Below, piece after piece: positions 45,551 to 55,755 of a DNA stretch of 64,000 nt. Origin of the DNA: Saccharina japonica (taxonomy: Eukaryota; Sar; Phaeophyceae; Laminariales; Laminariaceae); NCBI GenBank assembly GCA_008828725.1, contig MEHQ01001567.1, positions 1-64,000 on the forward strand, written 5' to 3'. Position 1 is the stretch's first letter. Every line of letters starts with the position of its first letter. Under the pieces are notes generated by a model. That model had not been told where the DNA came from. It saw nothing but the letters and a program-made list of their open reading frames with translations, and did not search any database. The position numbers were made by a program, and so were the translations under genes.

Positions 45551-45690
45551 CTCCCTACCGAATACACCGTTCCTTACCCATTATTTAATCGACATCGTTC
45601 CTTACCCGTTCCTTACCTCCCTACCGAATACACCGTTCCTTATCTCCCTACCGAATACACCGTTCCTTACCCACTATTTAATCGACATCA
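45551..45690 (+). repeat. Short tandem array CTCCCTACCGAATACACCGT
   Basis: The phrase starts at 45551, 45617 and 45644, with a second phrase ATTTAATCGACATC at about 45583 and 45676, giving a small mosaic of repeats directly before the acceptor of the exon at 45706. The repeat-derived PTEYTVPY peptide is probably intronic. Confidence 0.7.
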
Positions 45691-45705
45691 CCGTAATAAT
45701 TGCAG

Positions 45706-45783
45706 GAGACTTGGGGGTTTGTGCAGAGGGAGAATATCGCCATCTTTACGGCGGTAAAGGACAACGTCGGCTCCAACATACAC
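45706..45783 (+). CDS. 78-nt internal exon, unidentified protein
   Basis: Bounded by a good acceptor (ACCGTAATAATTGCAG) and a good donor (CATACAC/GTGAGTTATT), exactly 26 codons, phase 0 at both ends. It encodes ETWGFVQRENIAIFTAVKDN and then VGSNIH, a typical globular-protein sequence without low complexity. I do not recognise the family. A possible next acceptor is CTACCTCGCAG/GCATTT near 45976. Neighbouring exons were not located with confidence. Confidence 0.5.
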
Positions 45784-47345
45784 GTGAGTTATTTTGCTGC
45801 TAATAGTGGCGACCAGTACTTTGGGAGCCAGGGTATCACCGACATATATATATATGAATTGCAGTGTTCTTCGCTGGTTTCGATTTTGTTTTGGCGTTCT
45901 TTATTTGGGAATTGGTTTCGGCGTGTGAATGAGATGACCTATACAATACAATAAAATGTGTTCGCCTACCTCGCAGGCATTTATTTGCAGTTGTTTACTC
46001 CCATGTCTCAGCCACATTCAGCCTGGACTTGTCGATGGAGAAATACGTTGATCAGGGCGGATCCGTACAAGCATATTTTCCCATATTTTCTTTTTGGCCC
46101 TTGTGTCGTTATTCCGCCTTCGCTTGGCAACACTCTATTATTTTTTAAAGTTTTATTGTTTTTGTACCTGTACCTACCACGAGAATGCTGTCATCGAGCA
46201 TCATCTATATGTACCGCAAACACACCACACAGCAGTACATAGTCACGGCGCACCCAGCCCTGCAATTAATCCACTAAACGCAAGTACGCGCCAAACGAAG
46301 AGCGACAACGCAAGCCAGCAAACAGAGTTGGCGAGTATGCATACCGTCGATTATTTGTACAGCTCGCTGTGTTGTCAACCGAAGACGTCGAAACCTGCCG
46401 CCGGCATTACGTAAAGCCTACATACAAAGACTTCTAGTGCCTGACCGCATCAATCGGTCCGCATGTCTCCACGAACCATTATTTTGGTTTACGCTTCGCA
46501 GTACAGCTGTACCAGGTATGTGATCTTACGCGCATACGAGTACCTGATGTTTTTTATATTTATGTGGGACGTATATACATCTGTACGAGCATCTATGACA
46601 CTTGGTATAGTTTATGTTGTTGGCGGGTATACACGGCAAGCACAATGCAGTACAACCGCCCAGCGCTATCAATCCTACACAAATCAGCGACCCAGTACAT
46701 GCCGATCACAGAGTTTGCGAGAGCTAGCATATCCTCAAAACCTGGCGAAGAGATAATACTTTATATAATTATCCCGGCGTACGGAAGTTAGTTGGCCATG
46801 GGCCTCTTGGCATTCATGATTCGCCAGGTCATGCATCTGAAATCGCGAACCTCTCTGTACTTCTCATTCATTCGTATTTTGCTGTCTGCTTAGGGTTAAG
46901 CGAGCGTAGCGGGCGGTTTCGCCCGCCACGCATAGCGCCTTGTGGAACATACAAACGTATCCCTGGTACCAAGTAACATCCACGCAGTTGGCGATCTGTG
47001 TCTGTTGCCTGTGTTGGCTGGCGGCGCTTGTTGTTTAAATAGATCGCATCCGGGCCGCGAAGGCAATGAAATGCTAGGGGAAAATGGTACAAGTACCCTG
47101 AAAGCAATGGGATGCTAGGGAGGAGAGGGGGTATGCGTACTGTCCATGTACGAGAATCTGTGGGATTCTAACAGATTTATTTTTGGCGTCTGGGTTTTTC
47201 CGTTGTTGTGTAAATAATTTTTTCGCTGCCGCGATAAGTTAAAGAAATATGATATCTTACGTGCCGGCTGGTTGAGGAATTTGGCAGTGCTGTGGCTCAC
47301 ACGTTGCTCTAACCCTGTCTTTTTTCCCGCCTCCTCTTGTCCGAG
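45784..47345. other. Intronic or intergenic stretch
   Basis: Follows the 78-nt exon and may be its intron. Plus-strand frames near 46094-46414 and 46463-46791 are not convincing. A TACCAGGTA word lies at 46510, and AGCAATGGGATGCTAGGG with a near copy (GGCAATGAAATGCTAGGG) lies near 47064-47120. Nothing else seen. Confidence 0.35.
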
Positions 47346-47726
47346 AACAAGGAGTTCGCCTTTAAGGGCACCAGAGGCGCCGACGTGTGGTACACCCGCG
47401 TGGCGCATCACGTAGTTGCCCTACTTCGGGCCGACGCCCTGTACATGAAAGACCACGCCCATGACGTCGCCCATCGGTTCGGACGCAGCGAGATGACGCA
47501 CCTCCGTAATTGGTGGCAGATCCAGCGGAAGCAGGAGACTGTGAGACAAAACAAATCCAGAGGGCTTAGCACTACGGGAGCTGGCGGAGGCCTCCCATTG
47601 TCAAAGCTGGTGGCGCTTCGGGCAGACGCCTTCGCCACCAACACCGCGGCGAGCAAGGAGGACATGACCGAGGCGGTTAGGGCCCGACAACCCTCGAGAC
47701 CTGTCGCGGTCGGGGTTATAGTGTAG
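47346..47726 (+). CDS. Candidate terminal exon, unidentified protein
   Basis: A plus-strand open segment preceded by a long pyrimidine tract (CCCTGTCTTTTTTCCCGCCT and on to CCGAG, a possible acceptor at 47345) and ending in a TAG stop at 47724-47726. It encodes about 126 residues: FKGTRGADVWYTRVAHHVVA, then LLRADALYMKDHAHDVAHRF, a Trp/Arg segment (HLRNWWQIQRKQE) and an Ala/Thr-rich tail with SKLVALRADAFATNTAASKE. GC-rich third positions contrast with the flanks. The phrase LRADA appears twice, suggesting a weak internal repeat. Family unknown. The stop lies ten bases before a TTAA-type MITE. Confidence 0.45.
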   Translation, partial: NKEFAFKGTRGADVWYTRVAHHVVALLRADALYMKDHAHDVAHRFGRSEMTHLRNWWQIQRKQETVRQNKSRGLSTTGAGGGLPLSKLVALRADAFATNTAASKEDMTEAVRARQPSRPVAVGVIV

Positions 47727-47736
47727 GCCAAACATG

Positions 47737-47824
47737 TTAACCCTTTTACTACTCCAAAAATGAGACCACACTAATTCCAAGTAGTTTTGTCCCCAAAAAG
47801 TGGTTGCAGTTCTGAAGGGGTTAA
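47737..47824 (-). mobile_element. Tiny TTAA-type MITE, copy 3 (best preserved)
   Basis: Eighty-eight bases with TTAA at both ends. On the minus strand it reads TTAACCCCTTCAGAACTG at one end and, after the core CTACTTGGAATTAGTGTGG, ends AAAAGGGTTAA. Terminal inverted repeats TTAACCC(C/T)TT. Non-coding. Other copies are at 8313 and 13555. It separates two candidate coding segments. Confidence 0.7.
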
Positions 47825-47832
47825 CGGCTTCT

Positions 47833-48216
47833 ATGGTGCGGTTTCTTGTATTAATAGATTGGCCAGATAGAGCCGCGTTCAAGGATTTATATCAAAGGGG
47901 CATCCCCACCGCACCGTACGGCACCGGAACTGGTGCAACACCGGACTCTGAACTGCATATCATCGTGCAAAGTCTACAAAAAGAACACGAACTGCAATAT
48001 AGAAGCCTGAAACCAAACCCGAACTGCTTCACACCGAGGTATTCCCACAAATGTTATCCCGCACAATGTCGAACCGTAGTACCCGGGCACAACAAGGTGT
48101 TCATTTGGTACTGCCGCTTTCAAAAAATGAAGTTCGTCGAATGCACTAAAAAAACGTTTTTGTTTGTGAGGGGCTCGCGCCATGGAAATCTTCGGACAGC
48201 GTCGAGGCGCAAGTAA
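47833..48216 (+). CDS. Open frame, unidentified protein
   Basis: 127 codons from the ATG nine bases after the MITE. The N-terminal half is protein-like (FLVLIDWPDRAAFKDLYQRG, ELHIIVQSLQKEHELQYRSL), the C-terminal half is Cys/Lys/Arg-rich (KCYPAQCRT, WYCRFQKMKFVECTKKTF). No recognised domain. The frame is also open upstream through the MITE, so a splice acceptor rather than this ATG could be the true start. Confidence 0.35.
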   Translation: MVRFLVLIDWPDRAAFKDLYQRGIPTAPYGTGTGATPDSELHIIVQSLQKEHELQYRSLKPNPNCFTPRYSHKCYPAQCRTVVPGHNKVFIWYCRFQKMKFVECTKKTFLFVRGSRHGNLRTASRRK

Positions 48217-49414
48217 TATACGAGCAAGTCGTCACCCAAAACGCAAACCCAGTATTAGGCTGAAACAAGCTCAAGTCTTCGATGTGAACAAAAACGGGAA
48301 CATGTCGAAAATGATTCGAGTTTACCTACAGACGTGAACAACCTAACGCTGGATGAACACGCCGACTGGCGAGAGGCATATTTCGCTCAGAGATACGATA
48401 GAGGCGTGCCATTTTAGTTTTCTGAGGCTCCTTACTTAGGGTGCTCTCCATACTGATTGTAAGTAATATATTCCAGTAGTAGTGAGTCATTACTGACTTT
48501 CGGATGAAACAATAAATGCTGCCCGACGAGCAAAGCCCCTGACCTAACCATATGCTGGAAATAACTGCTAACACAAAAATTAATGTCGGACGAGTTTGGG
48601 TCAAGCAGTCTTGTAGTTCCGAAAACGTTCCCGCCAAAAAGTGGTATATCTATCGTAGCGCGAGTCTTCACGGTAGGATCGTGAAGAAATTCTTCACCAA
48701 CGTAACGGGTAGTAGTTATGGCCCTGTTTTGGTAACCTAATACTGATACTTCCGCAACTGGGCATTGCTGTTTCATTCACAAGAGCTAAGACCTGGAGAG
48801 TTCTGAGAGCTATCGCGCTGTGTTGTCGTAACTGTTTAGTGAAGAGTGATCACTGCAGCTATAACCAAACTCGTTGAAGCGGCATATCAGGTGTGGTCGA
48901 TGACAAGATGAGATGTCCTCCTGATGACAAGTGTTCGGAGTTTGAAACCACCACCTTTTTCAGAAATTACTACGTTGTTTTAGCAAGTACGGTTTGCAAT
49001 TCAGGGCGTGCGTTGTTGCATGTACAATATGATCTCGTCAATTGAATATTTTCCCATCGTTTCAGATCCCTATACAACACTATAAGCCATACACACAAGT
49101 TTCCCAACCTGAACGCATAGAAGTTCCACGTCCGTTTCCGCGGCGATTGAGGTAGTTTCAAAAAGTGTGATATATAGCTCTCCTGAAAAGACAACCCGAC
49201 AAATGCAAGACGTAAAGAAAGAGACACCGATTATATTCGTAAAAAAACAATCACAATACATAATACGAGTATGCTCACCTGGCAAGAGGTCTGACCAATA
49301 ACTTGCTACTCTTGATAGCCTTCCTACTGAAGACAGTCAGCCGGGGGAGCTTAACATCTTGCGGAGACGATCGGGCAGCAGCAGCCGCAGTAGCAGCAGC
49401 ACCAACAGCAACGC
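48217..49414. other. Stretch without a recognised gene
   Basis: Around 48430-48780 both strands stay open (62 codons plus, 114 codons minus); the plus version (MLEITANTKINVGRVWVKQS) looks slightly more protein-like, but no domain or splice pair supports it. The remainder is featureless to me. Confidence 0.3.
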
Positions 49415-50575
49415 CTATGTCACCAGCTTTAGCATCGCCGGCGCCAGAGGCACCCGCGTCTTCGTCAGAAGGCCACGCCCAAGACCGAGCTCGGTACGCT
49501 GAGCCTCTTGCTGCAGAATCCTGCGAATTGCGACTGCGTCCCCCGGATTAATCTGAACCCCCGGCCGGATACCGAACCCGAAGATGTCTCGAGTGATACG
49601 CCCCGTGGATTCACGCGCCGTTTCGTCCGCCCCAGCCTCGAGGAGAGTGCTCACCGCGGCGGGATAGCAGTAGTCTGCACCGTAGTGAAGAAGGTATCTG
49701 CGGTCGTGATAGCTGTTGGCCAACTCTGACCGGCCCTTCACTCCATTCGCAGTTAACAGCAGCCGGAGGATGCTCGCCTGACGATCGGCAATTGCAACCG
49801 CTAACGATGATATCAGGACCGCCTTTCCTCCGATGGCCTCTATTCCTCCTTCGTTTAGCAGGACGCGCACTACGCCAACGAAGCCTTTGCCCACGGCTTC
49901 GGCGAGCGGACACAGCAGGGTGTTTTGTGAGGGTCCTTGCTGCATCGCTTCCAGCGACAAAAACGTGGATACCATGCTCTCCTGGCCCACGAGTCACGCG
50001 ACACAGAGCGGTGTTATACCGTCGGGACTACACCGGTTGAGCGTGACCGGTGCTGCAGAGTGCAAAAGGTCGATCACATCCGGAATACCAAATTCAGCTG
50101 CTATGTGCAAAGGGATCATACCTTCGGCGTTTGCCAGGGCTGGGTCAGCGCCCGCCTCGAGTAGCAACCGCACCACTTCCACGGAGATGCACTTCCTTGA
50201 GCAAGCCCTCATCAGTGGCGTGGTGCTTTCGTTGTCGGTGGCGTCGACATCAGCGCGGGAGCCCTTCAGCAGCAAACGAATGATTTCCACGTTCTCGACC
50301 ATGATTGCGATGTGCAGGGCCCGTGCACCCAGCATTGGGGTTCCAATGACTCCACTTGGCAGTCGTTCATCGACAGTAACAGGCCTGTTGGGATCTGCCC
50401 CATGCTCCAGTAAATAATTGACGACACCGGGACGTTTGTCAATGATGGCTACCAGGATGGGCGCGTAAGGTTGATCTGGATGCCCATTCACGTTCGCTCC
50501 AGCTTCAAGTGCCGCCTCGACTGCACTGATATTTCCAGACTCGACCGCCCTTAATAGTGGCATATCGTCCTCCAT
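49415..50575 (-). pseudogene. Ankyrin-repeat protein gene with one in-frame TGA
   Basis: A 387-codon minus-strand frame from ATG at 50575 to the stop at 49415, interrupted by a single TGA at 49996-49994. It aligns along almost its whole length with the intact ankyrin gene at 60694-61989: for example VVRLLLEAGADPALA is shared, and KGFVGVVRVLLNE matches KNGFVGVVRVLIN. About nine ankyrin repeats are present, with helix pairs ending in LLLxxGAD-type turns. The TGA replaces a Cys codon (ACESGHENMV in the paralogue, A-stop-LVGQESMV here), consistent with a TGC to TGA change. No frameshift is needed. The short C-terminal tail differs from the paralogue. Ankyrin proteins act as protein-interaction scaffolds; no partner can be named. 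A truncated 193-residue protein with five repeats could still be made. Confidence 0.8.
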
Positions 50576-50619
50576 AGCTGGCGTTCTAATACCAATTTGC
50601 TGTCATTATGTGTCAGACA

Positions 50620-50720
50620 GAGCGAAGGGAGGGCGGGAGGGAGGGCGGGAGGGAGGGGGGGACGGGAAGGAGGGAAGAAGAGAAGGAGGGGGGGAATGAC
50701 GACGGGAGAGAGGAAGGAAA
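50620..50720 (+). promoter_or_regulatory. Purine tract with G-quadruplex motif, upstream of the ankyrin pseudogene
   Basis: Almost uninterrupted G/A on the plus strand, including GGGAGGGCGGGAGGGAGGGC (50627 on), which satisfies the usual four-run G-quadruplex pattern several times over. It begins 45 bases upstream of the minus-strand ankyrin ATG, so the template side shows a CT-rich promoter-like tract, and it also precedes the plus-strand candidate exon at 50793. A role in transcription is inferred from position only. Confidence 0.5.
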
Positions 50721-50792
50721 ATAGGTGCAGAAACCACGGAACACGTGTTGGGAGCGAAATACCGGTATACAATACTTACTATTACCTTCAAG

Positions 50793-51003
50793 CGCGCGGC
50801 TAAAGAAACGAATAACACAGACATCGTGACCAAGATACCTATCTTCAACACGGACGTCCTGTGGCCTGTGGCGCGTGCCGTGCACCACGAGCGGAAACTG
50901 ACGTGTGCCTCCCCGCCAGAGGCACAACTTTGGACAAACATGCATACTCATACCCCCAGGTACTCATTTTACCCTCTCCTAGTAGACGAGCGTCAGGGTC
51001 GTG
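50793..51003 (+). CDS. Candidate exon, unidentified protein
   Basis: Plus-strand open segment between an acceptor-like TTACTATTACCTTCAAG and a strong donor (GGTCGTG/GTAAGTATAT). It encodes RAAKETNNTDIVTKIPIFNT, then DVLWPVARAVHHERKLTCAS and SPPEAQLWTNMHTHTP. The exact ends are uncertain by a few bases; an internal CCCCCAG near 50960 is an alternative acceptor. A diverged copy of its 3' part, with a decayed donor, lies at about 51925-51980. Family unknown. It runs divergently from the ankyrin pseudogene. Confidence 0.35.
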
Positions 51004-51640
51004 GTAAGTATATATGTATACCAAGAAACGACCACACGCTTATAAAAACAGCGTAAATTACTCCGTCAACAAATAAAATATAATTTCGCCTGCGGCGAAA
51101 AAGATACCAAACTTTGTTTTCGCTTTCAAACGAAAATGTTTTCGGACACACGTTTTCCCCTGCGGAAGCGACTACTCCGGCCCTCAAACGGAGACGTTGC
51201 GGCGAGCCGAGCATTTCCTCACCAACGTATGGTGCGTTGGAGACATATTACCTAATATTTCCGCCAGCAACAACGCCGCGCTCCTTGATAACTGTAGTAG
51301 GGACCACCAGAAACAAACTGCAACACTCGCAACGACAACCTACCGTCGGACTCAAGGTAGTATCCACTCGCATCCGAGTAGTCTGGCATACTCCCGCCAT
51401 GACCGTTATCTACCAAATTTGATGTTATCCGGCCCATCGTGTAGAGGGACCGTCGGCGATTGATCGCTGGAACAGTGCTGAAACTACAGTAGGCCGTGGT
51501 GCCTCAATATTACAAGCCCTGGCGGGATCTGCCCTCTGGTCGTGTTCAACGTTAGGACGTCTTACCGTTACGACGAATGCTACGATAGAGATGCACCATG
51601 TTTTTGCCTCATAAGGGTGGTCACTTGAGGGGCTCGATAC
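50940..51640 (+). repeat. Old duplication, copy 1 (partner near 51.9-53.1 kb)
   Basis: Several blocks recur in order: a CTAGTAGACGAGCGTCAGGG phrase and CGTAGTAGGCAGGCGTCAGT at 51939; the palindrome TTTCGCCTGCGGCGAAA at 51084 and TTTCGCCATCGGCGAAA at 52058, both followed by a frame reading FAxGEKxxK; and a block with GGGACCG, GGCCGTGG and GGATCTGCC at 51445-51535 and 52945-53025. Divergence is high and lengths differ, so this is an ancient duplication or two copies of an unrecognised element. Confidence 0.45.
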
Positions 51641-51924
51641 CTCACACGCAAAATGATTTTAGAGGAAACCAAAAGTGCTACCCGATCAACAATCCGATGA
51701 CCTAGGCATCCTACGTAAAATTTGGCAACACAATAAGGAAATTCCGACGATTTTGGGTTAAGGCGCCCGATCATTGCAGAAAAAAAATAAGCAAAAAGCG
51801 CTACCTCTGTCCTGAAAAACGAGCGAAGCCACGACGGCTCAACGGAGGTGCCTGCTGGAGGCATGCACACGCTTGGACTTTCTTGGTCAAATATTCTCAA
51901 CAAGTTTGTCTAAGCTGCGTATTT

Positions 51925-53130
51925 CATTCCTCCTCTCGTAGTAGGCAGGCGTCAGTGTGGTGCTAAGTGCAAGGGGGCATGCGCAGACGTATGACACACA
52001 TAGACTTTTAAGCCTCTGAAAAACATCCATAGAGTATTCGGTGGCCGAAAAAACGTATTTCGCCATCGGCGAAAAACAGCCCAAATGTGTTTGCACCTTC
52101 GACGGAACGCGAGCTGCAAACTTATTTTCGTCTGCAGCAAAGAAGGTTCCGATCTTCGGACGAATCTATGAGGCAATCGGAACGTGGCCTGCAGGGCATA
52201 GTGTGCTAGCCGAATCAAAACAACGAATGTGCGCCAGCGCCGCCGCACCCCCTATTTGGAACGATGGCGACAACCAGGACCTACTTCTGGGCTCCAAGAA
52301 GGGCATACGTGCATCATAGTAGTCTGGCATATCGAGGTGCTAATAGGTGGTTAACACCTAAATCCGACCTCGCGACCCGAACCATAGCTCCATGGTAGTG
52401 ATCAGCGAGGGGATGCTGTGCTTGGTAGTACATCAGGTTGATAAAGGCCGGCGTGGATGCCGTGCTTGGCAATACTCTACGTTGACTCGGCCGGCTCGGG
52501 ATGCTGTTGCTTGGGAAGAGCCTACGTTGATTGAGCCACTTACAATATTCTCCTTTTACCTTTTAGTGAACTAGACTGCGCAAATACAGAGGCGTACACC
52601 AGGAAAAATTATTATCAGGTGATCCACGGAGGCTGAAGGGGGGTATTCTGTATTATCGCCATGAGACGCGTGCTACGATAAAGGGTATACCGTTTTTTGG
52701 CTGAAATGTTTTCTGCATGGTCGGTCTCCTTATCCCAAAATCGTCGGTTTTTTTTAAGAGAAGACTCCGTCAGATCATCGAGTTGTACATCGGGTAGCAC
52801 TCTCAATTTCCTCCAAAAAATATGTTTTGTCGGTGAGGTATGGAGCTTCTGAAGGTGAGGAGCTCAGAAAAATCACGAGGCACTCCTATCGTAGCGTGCG
52901 TCATGAACGTTTACTCCACAGGTTGTTACATGTCTGACCCGTCGCATGGAGGGACCGCTGACCACGGGTTGTTGTTCCGGTATTGAAACCCGGCCGTGGC
53001 AAATGTGGCAGGATCTGCCTTTTGGCCTTTGGAAGTGTTGCACGTCGCCCATTTGCCGATATGACCCGAACAATAGCGGCAGCCACCATGGGGGTCAATC
53101 GTCGATGGTGCGATGAGTATTGGGTCGGAT
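51925..53130 (+). repeat. Old duplication, copy 2
   Basis: Partner of 50940-51640. It keeps a 92-codon plus-strand frame (52041-52319) starting MAEKTYFAIGEKQPKCVC, which resembles NFACGEKDTKLC of copy 1, so the ancestral segment may have been coding. No known domain. Confidence 0.4.
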
Positions 53131-53685
53131 ACAGGCACAATTCAAGGCCGGGCTCCCATTGTTTCCTCTTTTTTTCAGAGTATATAAACTCAGTGCTCGG
53201 ACTACAGTAGGTAGGTGGTAACACGTTTGCGCTGTGGACGCATCATTTTTTTGCAAATAGTGTGAGGAGCGTACCACGGCCGGGCAACACTACTCGTAGC
53301 GATATCCTGTGGTGCTTTCGGCAACACATCTGGTTTCGACGACAGTAGTAGCAGTGCCATTTGTCGCTGTGACGAAAAAAAGTGGCGGCTCCTTCTGCAG
53401 AATTAATCCCTATATATGAGGCCCTTCTCGCCGCATGAGAAAACTGTTTGAGTTTTTTTTCGCTTCATCCGGGATGTGTTTAGGGTTACAAGGTGCACTG
53501 CATTTGTATACGTATTTATTTGTATACCGTATGCTTTGTGCTCTTCTGCAGGACGGAAACAATTGGGTCATTTATATGGTTCCGTGCTGTTTTGTGGGTC
53601 GTTTTACAGTAGTCTCGAACACCCACGGCCTGTGGTGTAGGTGCCTCACCACGAGCCAGCCTTGGCCAGCCCCGTATTTTATTTA
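53131..53685. other. Stretch without a recognised gene
   Basis: Short frames only. I see no domain, repeat or splice pair that I would defend. Confidence 0.35.
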
Positions 53686-54570
53686 GGGCATTTGACAAAA
53701 AGGGGGACACCCCCCATATATCGTAACAAAAGGGGGGACACTACCAAGCACCGACGGCGAGGTTATCGTTAAAGAGGCGGTCGTCAACACCAATCCAACA
53801 GCCCAGCGCATTAACGGTATACTCATAGTCATATATTAACCATCACTCTGACCGAACAGCTCAACAGCTCATTTTCTGGTACAATTAAGACTCTCCTCTC
53901 CTTTACGCCATGGTACGTACCTGATATACGCGTATACGTATACGGCAGTACCGGCACGACTATATTTATACGTACAGTATCCAGCAGTAGTACCAGAGGA
54001 GTACTACTATCATTTGTTACGTATATATTTACGTATACTCGTATATATATATATATGTTGGTGATTTTCGAGGACAACAGGTCACAGGGCGCCAACCAAT
54101 GTATGCTGATCTGCTGGCCACGTTTGCCTAGGTATGAGCCGTTGGTCTTTTCGACGTTAGACGTCGTCTGTTGGGCGTGCCACAACAACCAGAACATGGA
54201 GTGGTCACTTACCCTCGTAGGTCTTTTTGACGCAGAAAGGGGGATACCTCTCTGCATATTTACAAAAAGGGGGACGTTACGAAAAAAGGGGGACTTTCCC
54301 AAACTAAGTAGGATACCCTCGCGTAGGCATAACAAAAAGGGGGATATGCTCACCCCCCCCTTTTGATCGCTCTCGTTCACCCGTAAAACATATGAAAAAA
54401 AAAAACGTAACGCTGGGGATGGTAGGGAGGTGCCATGTGAGTGTGGCAAACGCATCAGTTTTTAATTTCGAGTCGATTTGACAGAGTACATGGGCTTACC
54501 CGGCGGCGAAAACCGATGTCCCCCTTTTTGTAACGATACAGGGGGGTGTACCCCTTTTTGTAAAATCCCC
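53686..54570. mobile_element. Non-autonomous TIR element with repeated ACAAAAAGGGGGA sites
   Basis: The left end (GGGCATTTGACAAAAAGGGG, then ACACCCCCC, TATCGTAACAAAAGGGGGGA) matches the reverse complement of the right end over about 55 bases, giving an 885-base element. The word ACAAAAAGGGGGA or close variants recurs inside near 54232, 54262, 54281 and 54332, and in the opposite sense near 54350, 54520 and 54549. Such clustered subterminal words are typical transposase-binding sites in DNA transposons; here that is inference. No transposase; the internal frames are not protein-like. Target duplication not clear. Confidence 0.65.
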
Positions 54571-54738
54571 AAAATAATACCCTTCCTGCGGCCCTTCATA
54601 ATGTTTTGAAGAACAACCTCGCCAAGTTTTGTTTCGCAACTCTAAAAAAACAGGTTGCTACGTACGGCGTAAAGTGATTTCCCAGGTACTATAATATGTG
54701 TGTCTGTGATCGATACGTTGGTACATCGTATACATATA

Positions 54739-55755
54739 TACCGTATAACACGGAAGAAAGCACACCCCCCTTAGATAACACACGCCCCAACATAAGCACA
54801 CCGGGTGATATATTTTTTACTTTGTTTTTTCACCGTCGCTTTATCACCGGGGGCACGTTAGATAACACACCCCCTACGTGTGTACGCCTGAAAACAGTGT
54901 CAAACTCCACAAGTATCACACCACCTGGTGGATGGATATAATTCACAATCCACAATCAACCCGCACCGGTATGGACACCAGCATGGAGGCAACTGCTGCG
55001 CCCCCTCACAGTGGGCCGAACGAGTCTGCGGCTTCGACCCCACCTGTAGCTGCTGCTGCTGTCGCGCCTCGGGCGATGATCATGTCGTTTTTCTCTGTGA
55101 CCAGCGCGCTTGCCGGTACTGGCACTAACGTTATCACGTCTCCACGTCTCCTACGTCCGCCGTGTGCTAAGCCCCGGCTATTGGTACCGGTACCGGTACC
55201 GGCGATGCACCTGCAGCGCTTGCGGTGCGACCCTCGGCGTTTCATCAATGAGTACCTGTATGGTACCGGTACCGGTAACCGTTTTGCGGTATCGTAGCAA
55301 GGCGGGGTATTTTGCTGTTATCCCCGGGTTTCAAGTTTTTGCCTTGCCATCACCGGCAATACGTGATAAATAAAAACAAACTGGTTTTAGACCAAGCTTG
55401 TCATGCGTTAGCAAACCCCTCGCTAACATATCCCCTGCATTCTGGCAGGGATCTGTTTACACTCACTCCATAGCAATCATTAATATACCGTTATCACACC
55501 CTCTTATAACCACACCCCCAGATTCTGGTCGGGGTCTGTTAACTCTCATTCTCAACCAATAATGCCGTTAGCACACCCCGTCGTTGCCACACCCTCTCGT
55601 TACCACACCCCCTAGATGCATGGCTCTCGTGCATGGTGTTTATCACCGGGGATGCGTTAGATAGCACACCCCTCCACAACAGCACACCCGGTGATAATTT
55701 TTTTAAATGCCGAAATGTTATCACCGGGGTGTGCTTTCTTCCGTGTTATACGGTA
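54739..55755. mobile_element. Non-autonomous TIR element, TA-flanked, 1.0 kb
   Basis: TACCGTATAACACGGAAGAA (54739) and the following AGCACACCCC are matched in reverse complement at the right end (to 55755), about 30 bases. If TA is taken as the target duplication, the ends are CCGTATAACACGG. Subterminal GTTAGATAACACAC(C/G)CCC, CACACCGGGTGATA and GCACACCCGGTGATAA words recur near both ends. The middle has a GC-rich segment (54960-55300) with a frame of up to 139 codons, Ala/Pro-rich then Arg-rich, and GGTACCGGTACCGG repeats. It may be captured host DNA, but no protein is recognised. A TA duplication would suit Tc1/mariner-type MITEs. Confidence 0.6.

Noticed and set aside
49994-49996. Selenocysteine at the TGA replacing Cys in the ankyrin paralogue
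   Set aside because: Ankyrin repeats are not known selenoproteins, the Cys is structural background and I see no SECIS-like element; a nonsense change is simpler.
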